From Nectonema munidae (taxonomy: Eukaryota; Nematomorpha; Nectonematoida; Nectonematidae), in contig JAUIRK010000900.1 in the NCBI GenBank assembly GCA_030549495.1, positions 62,001 through 126,000 of the forward strand: 64,000 nucleotides of DNA, in the 5' to 3' direction. The translations under genes were made by a program, and so were the position numbers. Below are positions 55,056 through 64,000 of the stretch, one piece after another. The notes beneath the pieces were generated by a model that did not search any database, had not been told where the DNA came from, and saw only the letters and a list, made by a program, of their open reading frames with translations. How positions within the stretch are numbered: position 1 is the stretch's first letter; each line of letters starts with the position of its first letter.

Positions 55056-57487
55056 CACTGGTCAACACAATATTTTTGGCAGGCAAAGTGAGACTGGTTT
55101 CTGGGGTTTTCAAGGGCGCTGAATCCGAATCTGACATTTGTTTTTTCAAGTTGGCTCTAGTTTTGGAGATATCACAGGGGGGTCGTTCGTCTGAAATCAC
55201 CCATTCGCGACCATAACTAAACGTACAAAAAACGGCTAAATAGTGCAAAAATGTCAGATATTGATTTTTATGATAATCTAAAATCACAAAGACAGTGTAA
55301 AATCTCAATCTAACAAGTTAAGTTAGATATAACATCATTTCATTTATCCTATAATAACTGAACACTTTTCATAGATTTCGAGAATATACAAAAAATTTGC
55401 TAAAAATTTACTGAATTTTAATGCAAAGCATTTATTATACACTAGATTCTTAGTTACAATGAACACACAAAACAATATTTTATTCACAAAAGTGAAATTG
55501 ACGTTTATACGATTTTCGCTTGTGAGCAACTTTCGGACAGTCTCTCAAAAGGTTCCAGCAGTAGTCTGCCATCATGTGCTCATCCCATTTGCCTTGATAC
55601 CTCTCTTCCATTGTTTTGATGTCTTGATGGAATCTCTCTCCTTGCTCCTCACTGTAATCACCAAGATTACCAGGAAATCTGTCGAGGTGGCTAAACAAGA
55701 AATGAACTTTAATGCTCACATTTGCCCCTAGTTTTTCGTAGGCAGTAAGCATCTTACGGACCAATTGCTTGTAATTATCAGCTTTGTGATTTCCCAAAAA
55801 GTTTGTCACTACATCTGTGAAGGACACCCAAGCATTTAACTCAACCCTGTTCATATGATTAGTGAAGTCAGAATCCCTCATGAGCGTTCGAATCTGAGGT
55901 CCATCGAAGATGCCACCTTTAGCTTTTTTGATGGAAAGACCTGGAAATTGCCTGCATATGTACTTGAAGCAATCCCCATCTTTGTTCAACGCCTTAACAA
56001 ACTGCTTCATGAGCCCTAGTTTTATGTGCAATGGAGGGAAGATGATTCTATCCCTGGGTACCAAAGGCTCATTGATGACGTTGGCTGTGCCGACTTCGAG
56101 ACTTTCTCGTTCTGGCCAGTTCTCCCTTCTCCAGTGCTGGTTTCTTGCTCTGCTATCCCACAAACAAAGAAAGCAGGGATACTTTGTGTACCCACTTTGC
56201 TGACCAAGCAGAAAATTCACCATTTTCAAGTCCACACAAATCAGCCATTTATGAGTGTTGTAATTTAGTTTTTCAAGAACAAATTGGATACCATCATACT
56301 CTTCTTTCATCTTGGTAGAATGGCCAATTGGTACAGGAGCAAACTTATTGCCATTATGCAAAAGTACAACTTTTAGACTTGATTTCGAGCTATCTATAAA
56401 GAGACGCCAATCTGCTGGGTCATATGACGAGATCCCCATGCAGTTAAGAAGTGCAGAAACGTCATTACAAAAGACCAGGTCATCTTCTTTAGAAAAGAAA
56501 CGAAGCAAGCTGCCTTCCCTTGTCCTATAGTATGTTACTTTTGTGCCAGAATCAAGAATGTTTTTCTCTTGGAGTCGTGATGCAAGAACTTCAGACTGCT
56601 CCTTCGACAAACAAAGGTCTCGCACTAGGTCATTAAGTTCAGATTGATTGAAAAGCTGAGGGCCATTTGAGGGTTCTTCATAGTCACTACAGCTATCACC
56701 ACTTGATATTGAAAGATCAGCTGGAATCTCTTCGGTTTCATCGATTTCAGGCAGACTGGTGAAAACAGGCACAGGTAGATCCTCAGAGTGCGCAACAGGA
56801 CGGATAGCAGAATCCAGGCTCGGATACTGCCAATTTGCTTTCTTGTGCTTGTTAAACCCCGTCATATCATTGATACAGAAGTAGCAGTCATCAAAATGAT
56901 TCTTGGGCTCTCTCCACACCATTGGTACAGCAAACTTCAACTTCAGCTTACCATTGGTCCAACCGCGGAGACTTTCTACACAGGTTTTGCACACCATATG
57001 TGGGGCCCAAGACTTATCTTGGTCACCTAGTTTCATATCGAAGTATGCTTTGTACGCCCTCTTGACAAAGTCTGTAATATTCCTCTTTTGTTGTGCCATC
57101 ATATACTGTCCACAGATGTAACAAAAGACATCCGGTTCATATCTACAACGTCTTTTAGAAGAACTCATTTTCTCTCTGGAACTCATTTTCAACTCTGGAA
57201 TAAAAAAGGAAAAGAATTAAAAAGAAAATTCTTAAATACTTTTTTAAAAACACTACATACATAATAATTATTATGTATTTTCTGATATTATTATTTACTG
57301 CTTCTATATTGAAGTATTTCAGGGAGAATTTTAGCAGTTTAGGCTTATTTGAGGCTATCAGTATCTTCTAAACTAGAGCCAATCAGACAAAACCAATGTT
57401 ATATTCGTAATCAGCGACCTTCAAAACCCCAGAAAACACTCCTAGATGGTCTGCCAAAGAAAAAAAATAAAAATTTGTTGACCAGTG
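55056..57487 (-). mobile_element. CACTA-like DNA transposon, intact-looking, 2.43 kb
   Basis: Both ends begin CACTGGTCAACA (12 bp perfect). Similarity continues as imperfect inverted repeats of about 120 bp (55056-55174 against 57361-57487), sharing TTCTGGGGTTTT and TTGGCTCTAGTTT. TTA is present directly outside each end (55053-55055 and 57488-57490), a 3-bp target duplication. CACTR ends with 3-bp duplications are the signature of EnSpm/CACTA elements. It carries one long gene (55480-57186), read right to left. It is inserted in the piggyBac gene. Confidence 0.85.
55480..57186 (-). CDS. transposase-like protein of the CACTA-like element (568 aa)
   Basis: The frame is uninterrupted from ATG at 57186 (MSSREKMSSSKRRCRYEP). 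The codon upstream is TTG, and an acceptor TTTTTTATTCCAG sits just before, suggesting a 5' intron. Residues about 20-75 form a zinc-binding part (CYICGQY; MVCKTCVESLRGW), with CYFCIND at about 100. An acidic linker (SSGDSCSDYEEPS) follows. The core has candidate DDE residues: LFIDSSKSSLK (D1), WLICVDLKMVNFLLG (D2), then a YPCFLCLWD Cys pair, HIKLGLMKQF, and EEQGERFHQDI (E). Catalytic assignment is inference. The protein matches a family I know only as uncharacterised arthropod and cnidarian proteins. Confidence 0.8.
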   Translation of the reverse strand: MSSREKMSSSKRRCRYEPDVFCYICGQYMMAQQKRNITDFVKRAYKAYFDMKLGDQDKSWAPHMVCKTCVESLRGWTNGKLKLKFAVPMVWREPKNHFDDCYFCINDMTGFNKHKKANWQYPSLDSAIRPVAHSEDLPVPVFTSLPEIDETEEIPADLSISSGDSCSDYEEPSNGPQLFNQSELNDLVRDLCLSKEQSEVLASRLQEKNILDSGTKVTYYRTREGSLLRFFSKEDDLVFCNDVSALLNCMGISSYDPADWRLFIDSSKSSLKVVLLHNGNKFAPVPIGHSTKMKEEYDGIQFVLEKLNYNTHKWLICVDLKMVNFLLGQQSGYTKYPCFLCLWDSRARNQHWRRENWPERESLEVGTANVINEPLVPRDRIIFPPLHIKLGLMKQFVKALNKDGDCFKYICRQFPGLSIKKAKGGIFDGPQIRTLMRDSDFTNHMNRVELNAWVSFTDVVTNFLGNHKADNYKQLVRKMLTAYEKLGANVSIKVHFLFSHLDRFPGNLGDYSEEQGERFHQDIKTMEERYQGKWDEHMMADYCWNLLRDCPKVAHKRKSYKRQFHFCE

Positions 57488-58080
57488 TTATCAATAAAAA
57501 AACGTTCCTCAAAAAGATAAGTTCTACTATAGGTAGGACATTCATTCAAAGATTATTATCATAACATGGATAGACAAAAATGTAGTAAATTTATCATTGA
57601 CTTGTCTCGGTGTAAATGGTTTGAAAAGTATTAAAAGACGGTGTTCTTTAAAAAAACAACCGAATAGCACAACAGTATAACCTAACAATGGGTGGGGTGG
57701 ATAGAGCAAATCAAAATATCGCGCAATATCAGATGAGCATACGTTTGAAAAAAAGGTGGCTGCCTTATTATCCATTTGTGTTCCATGCTTCTATACAAAA
57801 CGTTTCGTTCCTATATAAAAAAAGCTCCTTTTATAAGGAAAAGCAATTGGATCAACTCGTCGCGAAATATCTCTTAAAAAATCTAGAAAATAAGACTTCT
57901 GAAACTCGTTTTTTACAAGTAAATTTGTCAACGATATAAGATTGGATGTAAAAAAATCATGATTTTGGAATTCTCCCTACTCAAAAGTTATGTGTATTTT
58001 GTAAAAAAAAGGCACTAAAAAAAGATGCACCAAATAAGGAGAAATTTGCGCTTCATATGCACTGCTTTTCATTCAAAAAA

Positions 58081-58690
58081 ATAATATATTTTCTTTTTTT
58101 GATGGTTATTTTTTCGATCTGTTGTTTCAATAAAATAAAAGTAAACATTCAATATGTTTTTATCAACTTGATGTGACATGCTCTGATCCATTTCCCACTG
58201 GTTTTGGAATGGGAAATGAAATATTCGAAATAGAAGCTTAGAATTTGGTCATTGAGCTCACACATACTCAGTACTTAATTTTATCTTGATGTTTGTAAAC
58301 TAGTAGAAAGTCAATATATTGAAATTTATTCAAATATTGATATTGGCGTTTGTACATAATCGGCATCGCCACTTTATAAGGTAATCACTATGGATCAAAA
58401 AATTGAGATAGGTATGTCATAAAAAAATACATTCAAAACTTACATAAGAAAAGCAATGCTTAAAGAATAACGAATAAAAGGCAAAGCACAAATAAACTCA
58501 ATTGAAACAATGTAACGGTGCATCTTTTGGTACCATTTCAATGGTAGTTGAATGCCCGCTCATGTTACAAGCTGTCAATCAAAATCAAAAAAATTTAAAA
58601 TTATCTGTGGTTAACCTTATAACTTAGTGTCTATATTATATACTCCCTTGACAATTTATAATTATATACATCTTTGTAATACTTTATATA
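58081..58690. other. no gene; one subterminal hairpin
   Basis: CATTTCCCA, a 12-base loop, then TGGGAAATG (58189-58218) is a perfect 9-bp hairpin about 110 bp after the piggyBac gene, perhaps part of that element's end. Nothing else was seen. Confidence 0.4.
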
Positions 58691-59620
58691 TTTAATTTTT
58701 TCACTAATCATGGCTACTTTAATCAAAATTTTGATTGATCAGAAATATATCTAATAAAATATTATTCCTTCAAATTTTACTTAAAATGTATGTTTTTATA
58801 CTAAATCGGCCATGCTGGTTTCATTTCTGGACTCATTTTTTACACTTAGGATTTAAAAATAAGTGTTAATCAAATTTGCGATTTACTTCTGAAAATTGTC
58901 TCCAAAATCATTCTTTCAAATTTTACATAAAATATATGTGTTATACTAAATCGGCCATGCTGGTTTCATTTCTGGACTCATTTTTTACGTTTAGGATGTG
59001 AAAATACCTTGCGGTTTACTTCTAAAAATTGTCTCCAAAAACATTCATTTAAATTTTACAATGAAATATATGTTTTTATACCAAATCAACCATGCTGTTT
59101 TCATTTCTGAACTCATTTTTCACATTTAGAGGTTTAAAAATATCTGCCAATATTAATCAAATTTGCGGTTTACTTCTAAAAGCTATCTCCAAAAATATTC
59201 TCTCAATTTTACATGAAATGTATGTTTTTATACCAAATCAATCATGCTGTTTTCATTTAGGATATGAAAATACCGTTAATCAAATATGCGGTTTACTTCT
59301 AAAAATTGTCTCCAAAAACATTCATTCAAATTTTACAATTAAATATATGTTTTTATACCAAATCAACCATGCTAGTTTCATTTTTGGACTCAATTTTTTC
59401 ATTTAGGATAGGATTTTTATTAGGATACTTATAAGTATTTTCAAATTCAAACTGCAAAAATTGAGTCCATAAATGAAACTAGCATGGTTGATTTGGTATA
59501 AAAACATATATTTCATTGTAAAATTTGAAGGAATGTTATTGGAGACAATTTTCAGAAATAAACCGCAAATTTGATTAACACTTATAGGTAATTTCAAATA
59601 TCCTTTCATCAATTCCTGTA
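58691..59620. repeat. satellite-like array, locus 2, with an inverted copy
   Basis: Five direct units carry CCATGCTGGTTTCATTTCTGGACTC-like cores at 58811, 58956, 59091, 59243 and 59368 (spacing 125-152 bp). Each unit also has GCGGTTTACTTCTAAAAATT and GTCTCCAAAAACATTC. A sixth copy from about 59455 to 59610 is inverted (GAAACTAGCATGGTTGATTT). The same family, more diverged, is at 14826-15500. No coding role; frames here are chance. Confidence 0.85.
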
Positions 59621-60480
59621 ATGTGCCTGATAGACTACTTCATTTTCAAATGAGAAGCAATTTTGGATTTTTTATACTAGTGTATATGCGATATGCAAAT
59701 TTAATTAAAATTTTTCGCTGGAAGTATAGTATTTAAATTTCACCAATTTTGTAAAAAAAAAATATAAAGTAATCTTATAAATTTAGGTATGTGCTGAATA
59801 CACTCTATTTTAAAGGATATCTTGAATATTTGGTCTCCCGTGGTATTTCCAGACCAGTAATTTTGGAAATTGCAAAAAAATTTCGCCTCCCCCTCCCAAT
59901 AATTTTGAGGACTGCTTTAAACATCATTTCACTAAGATGGGTAGGAAATTTTAAAATTTTCAATAGGCCAGAGTTATCAAGATGGTCAATATAAAGATAA
60001 TTTAAATTGAATTTGTCCATATTATTCCTTTTGCGTTAACGAGAGAGTCTTTTAGATAAAGAAGGTGGACAACTTTTTGTAATTGAACAATGAACATTAC
60101 CAAAGATTTCATCAGAAAAAATTTTTTTGAACTTGGATAGGTTGACAAATGTCCCTGCTGAATATCTGTTCCTATCACCTGATTAAAAGGTTAAGATGAT
60201 CAAGAAAATTTTTAAATCAAAATGCTTTGAGAGCGAGTAAACTCTGCTCAAAATAAATCATTAAAATTTTTTTTTGAACATATATTGTAGAAAATAAATT
60301 TCTGATTAAAGAAGAATTACCAAGAAAGGATAATAATAATAATAGAATGAATAACAAAATTACAGCCGATAACGAATGTGCAGCCCAAACGATAAAAGTC
60401 CTTTCGAGATACATAATTTATTGACAAATGAAACATTTTGACTGAATTAAACACCAAAAAGTCACCTAATTAGCAGAGAA
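59621..60480. other. no gene seen
   Basis: AT-rich DNA. Overlapping frames on both strands at 59791-60020 have no recognised motif. Confidence 0.45.
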
Positions 60481-61415
60481 ATACCGTAAGTAGAATTTTT
60501 ATTTACGTATCAAACAGGTTTAATTGGTTTTCATAATAAATTAGCATCACCACTAAATTGTGCATATTTGAAAATGGTATATATGTTAAAAAACTTTTTA
60601 TAAGTATTTCAATAGAAATTTTAATTTTTACATAAGCTGTCATATTAAAATATTTTTATTATTTTTTTGTTTGTCTGATTTTCATTTAAAAAAATGAGCA
60701 TCACGACTGAAGTCAGTATACTTGAATTGAAAATGAGTATATATGTGTAAGAAACTACATAATTTTTAAATAAAAAGTTCTTTTTTAGATGAGTTAACCT
60801 ATATAAATCAATTTTTGCAGGTTCGATTGTGATAAAAAAAAAAGTAGGTATCACTACTGAATTCAGCATACTTGAAAATGGATATATGTGAATAAAAAAC
60901 TTTTTATACGAATAAAAATTTTAATTTTGACATTTTTGTCATATTTAAATCATTTTTTGACAGGTTTGATGAATTTTTATAAAAAATAAACATCATCACT
61001 AAACTTAGCATACTTGGAGATGGGTATATATGTGTAAAAAACGTTTCATAAGTATTTCAATAAAAATTTAATTTTGACATTAGTTGCCATATTTAAATCA
61101 TTTTTTTGACAGGTATGGCTGATTTTCATAAAAAATGAACATCGCCACTATATTGAGCATATTTGAGTATTGGTATATACGTGTAAAAAACTTTATATAA
61201 TAATCATTAAAATTAAAAGTTCTTTTTTGAGATGAGCTGCCATAAATAAATTAATTTTTGACAGGTTTATTGAGTTTAATTAAAAAATCGACATCACCAT
61301 TGAATTCAGCATACTTGAATATATGTGTAAAAAACTTTATATAATTATTTAAATAAAAAGTTCGTTTTTGAGATGAATTGTCATATATAAATCAATTTTT
61401 TGGCATATTTGATGA
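60481..61415. repeat. satellite-like array, second family, six units of about 150 bp
   Basis: The anchor CATCACCACTAAA (or variants) occurs at about 60544, 60699, 60848, 60990, 61140 and 61291, giving spacings of 142-155 bp. Each unit also has a TACTTGAAAATGG-like block, TATATGTGTAAAAAACTTT and TTTTTTGACAGGTTTGAT. It lies only about 0.9 kb from the other array and has no sequence in common with it. Confidence 0.85.
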
Positions 61416-64000
61416 GAAAAATAAGGGGGCGTTTACGTCTCTTCACCAGCACTTGAGCATCATCTATAATCTTTATCTTACATTGCTTTCATTCTTCTTT
61501 AATATTTCATACACTATTTTGCTAGCATAAAGCTTAAAATTCAATCAATTTTCCATCTTATTACTCAAAGAAATTCTCCAAGATTGAAGCCATTTTTCAC
61601 ACTTGTCAACATTAGACATGCTCATTTTTATCATAGTCATCTCTAAATATCAAACAAAAAAAATTTAAAAAAAATATAAAATTTTTTATATTTATAGCTT
61701 GGCAAGGGGTGCTAGATTTTTAAATTGGAACAAACCTATATTAATCCTAAATATTTTTATCAAAAAAAATAATATGAAAAATAAAAAGAATTTTTTATAA
61801 AAAGAATTTTGTAATAATATTTTATATTTGGAGGTAGATTTTATAACCTAATTTTTTAGAATCATAAAATAAATTATTTTTTCAAAAAAACATGGCGTCG
61901 CATCTTCACATCAATTCTCGTGGGTTGTAAGGGAAATAGCAGTGAATCACAAAAGCTTGAATACGCAGGTAGCGATGAGGATGACTATGCCAATTGAATA
62001 ATCTATCAGTCATCTCGAAGTAGATTGAAATCGAAGATTTGTACAAAAATATTTACAAAATTCAAAAAATCCTAATGACGCCATATTTTTAGAATCATCC
62101 AGGCGCCACATAATTTAGACAATATTTAATTAAAAAATATCATTTTACTCGGTAATTCTCGGTATTTTGCCCGCTATAAAATCAACGACAAACTATTAAA
62201 ATTGAAATAATACCCAGCCTACTGAAATCATGGGTAATCAAAGAAACCAAACAGCACGTATACTGTCTTCGATTTTCTGCCTATCTAAAGGCAAACAAGG
62301 TGCATGTTATCTAACACTTCAGTTTTAGACGAGAACTATTCTGAAAAGAAAAGTGCCTACTAACAGCGCCTAAGTGAACTCTATATGATTGACAAAAAGT
62401 GGAAAATAGCCTTAAATCGTCTTGGATAACGCCATCTATAGATTGAACATTCTCAACGGATACTGTAAAATTTTTTCATTCAGAGCTAACCACAAATGAT
62501 ATGCCTTTAAAAGACTTTCGAGGAGGGCTTGTTCTAGATCCAAAGTACTTCGACTTATTTTAATTAAAGAAAATCGTTGATATCTTCTTCAACAGGAACT
62601 CAAAAGACGCCTCTAAAATCCCTACTTAAATTGATGATATTTTATCACTCTTCAAAGACACAGAAAGTGGGAAGAAAATATTTGAAGTTTTCTACTCTTC
62701 ATGGAAAAAATTTATTAAATATTAATTAATATTAATGCTAAAATTTATTAGAACAAGACAGCTAAAATATCGATATCAAAAATGACGGTGCACCCAAAAT
62801 TTCACCCAAAAAATTCTATCCAAAAATTTTTATTCATGGAAATTTTAACTCATGAAATTTCTACCCAAAAATAAGAAGTTAAAAATAAAATAGATTTTAA
62901 TTAAATGTTATTTGCAAAGCTTTTTATTAACTCCATAATATCTCTACGTGTGTTTTTCATAAAGGTTTTCAGTTTTTTGTTGATAGTTTTTTATTTTTTT
63001 ATGTTTTTAACTCATCATCTCTTCGGACTAGCAAAATATTTTTGTTTGTAGCAAAACTTCTTTTTGTAGTGTAGCACAAAGCTTCCACAGATTTTGATGC
63101 GTACGTATTATAGACCTTCTTAGTGACCTGTCAAAACCTTCTACGTCAATATCAGTTTTAGGTTAGTTTTTGAGAATAAGCTCTCGTACGTTTCAATTTG
63201 GCAAAAATGTTATACTCTTTGGTGTTTTTCTCTATTTCGTTGAATACCAAAATAGATGCTTTCAAAGTAAGTAATAAATTCTACTGGTGTATCTTTTTCA
63301 TTTTTATTTGAAAACTCTTAGAGCTTTGATTGACTTACCTACAAACGTTTATTATTTCTTCTGGTACTAATTTTACAATCTAAAATTTTCGATCGTTTAA
63401 ATATATGCCCATATATATACACGCAAGCAATCTTCTAAACTAATTATCAGTAAAAATTCCATGAATATATTTTTTGGATACAATTTTTAATGGAATTTTT
63501 GCCTATAAGTGAGTGTGACTTTCGTGGGTGGAAATTTTCGTCAGTTGAATTTTCATAGCACCAAAATCAAATGCATGGGAGTCAGGATAAAACAGGAAAA
63601 AAGAAATATCTCAAGAAAAGAATACCTAAAAGTAAATTAACAGATAGGATGTTTTTAATGATGGTCAACAGAGTTGAAAGCTCGTCCGAAAAAAGTTAAA
63701 TGAAAAATCGTTTGGAAATTTAGTAGGAACAATAATAGAAAGTTCCAAAAGTAGCACACACTTTACAATGACTTGAAGGGAGAAAAATCCCATATGACAT
63801 GTGGCTAGATGTTTTAGAAAACGTAAACATAGATACTAAAATGGCGAAAAACCAGGAAAACATAAGTAAGGTTTTGGCACAGAAAACTAAATTGCAATTT
63901 GCATCAAAAACAATGACGTTCTAATTATTCAGCTATACAAGGTAAATATTCATATCATAAAAGTTTGGCCGTAATCATCCTCACGCTACACCTATCGGGA
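61416..64000. other. no gene recognised
   Basis: No element, RNA gene or family was identified. A stretch at about 62500-62700 has protein-like pieces (DFRGGLVLDPKYFDL, SLFKDTESGKKIFEVFY) broken by stops, which may be an old coding remnant. The final 400 bases are A-rich and unassigned. Confidence 0.4.

Larger units (their letters stand above)
54640..58080 (+). pseudogene. piggyBac transposase gene (PGBD-like), split by a CACTA-like transposon
   Basis: Left part: VRLTKIKPFYEQINNRF, then SKQFVKGKPIRFGYKTWTMC (about 54750), then FIGGSVVIKFANLLPN, VMDNYFCSLHLLEIL (second catalytic Asp) and RSGRIENYPI up to 55055. The right part resumes at 57488: NKKTFLKKISS, WIDKNVVNLS, then NMGGVDRANQNIAQYQM-like GGVDRAN (third Asp, about 57695) and LKKRWLPYYPFVFHASIQN. 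It ends in a Cys/His finger (CVFCKKKALKKD, HMHCF) near 58075. Frame changes lie near 54800 and in 57560-57690, plus a stop at about 54748. Removing the insertion and one TTA restores continuity across the site. Confidence 0.85.

Noticed and set aside
55045-55308. An 87-codon minus-strand frame beside the CACTA-like gene
   Set aside because: It lies mostly in the left terminal inverted repeat; the right repeat has a matching chance frame.
55910-57121. Several plus-strand frames of 70-100 codons
   Set aside because: All are antisense to the 568-codon transposase gene and have no independent motif.
1-64000. CRISPR arrays, bacterial operons, riboswitches or viral replication genes
   Set aside because: No regularly spaced short repeats with unique spacers and no prokaryotic gene layout were seen; all tandem repeats here are minisatellite or satellite type.

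Overview
The window looks like AT-rich, transposon-packed nuclear DNA of an invertebrate animal. An arthropod is likely and a copepod-like crustacean is possible, but nothing here proves it. Eukaryotic signs are LINEs, tRNA-derived SINEs, piggyBac, hAT and CACTA-like DNA transposons, Gypsy LTR fossils, splice-site-bounded exon remnants and satellite-like tandem arrays. There are no operons or bacterial signals. Very few positions look like host genes; most open frames are pieces of mobile elements.

Layout. 1-2.4 kb: piggyBac and hAT-like transposase remnants split by an interspersed repeat, then a 43-bp minisatellite. 3.4-6.1 kb: a LINE with a PHD-finger ORF1 that ends inside its reverse transcriptase. 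6.3-7.0 kb: a gutted piggyBac copy. 7.3-7.9 kb: a repeat and a SINE. 8.2-9.9 kb: two unrecognised broken coding stretches on the minus strand. 10.2 kb: one decayed collagen exon. 11.8-12.8 kb: a clean hAT-type MITE inside a piggyBac-type terminus. 13.0-14.2 kb: a short conserved exon and an Asn/Tyr-rich reading frame. 14.9-15.5 kb: diverged satellite. 16.5-18.5 kb: the most complete piggyBac gene, with an intron. 19.2-20.2 kb: a decayed relative of the CACTA-like transposase. 20.6-24.0 kb: a broken Gypsy element carrying a LINE fragment. 24-36 kb: sparse DNA with small hAT-type elements, SINEs and a piggyBac 3' end. 37-40 kb: a nearly open LINE on the minus strand. 41-49.5 kb: an RNase H-bearing LINE (called LINE-A here) split by a Gypsy element at 43715-47598. 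49.7-52.6 kb: SINE, repeat and a third PHD/CR1-type LINE piece. 52.8-53.3 kb: the one convincing host gene, a mitochondrial ICT1/mL62 homologue that lacks the GGQ motif. 54.6-58.1 kb: a piggyBac gene split by an intact-looking 2.4-kb transposon with a 568-codon gene. 58.8-61.4 kb: two satellite-like arrays. 61.4-64 kb: nothing recognised.

The dominant story is nested transposition: Gypsy into LINE-A, LINE-A sequence within another Gypsy, hAT MITE into a piggyBac-type end, and a CACTA-like element into piggyBac. The most interesting single item is the 55056-57487 element. Its termini (CACTG..., 3-bp TTA duplication, about 120-bp imperfect inverted repeats) and open gene give a transposon identity to what reads as an uncharacterised arthropod protein family.
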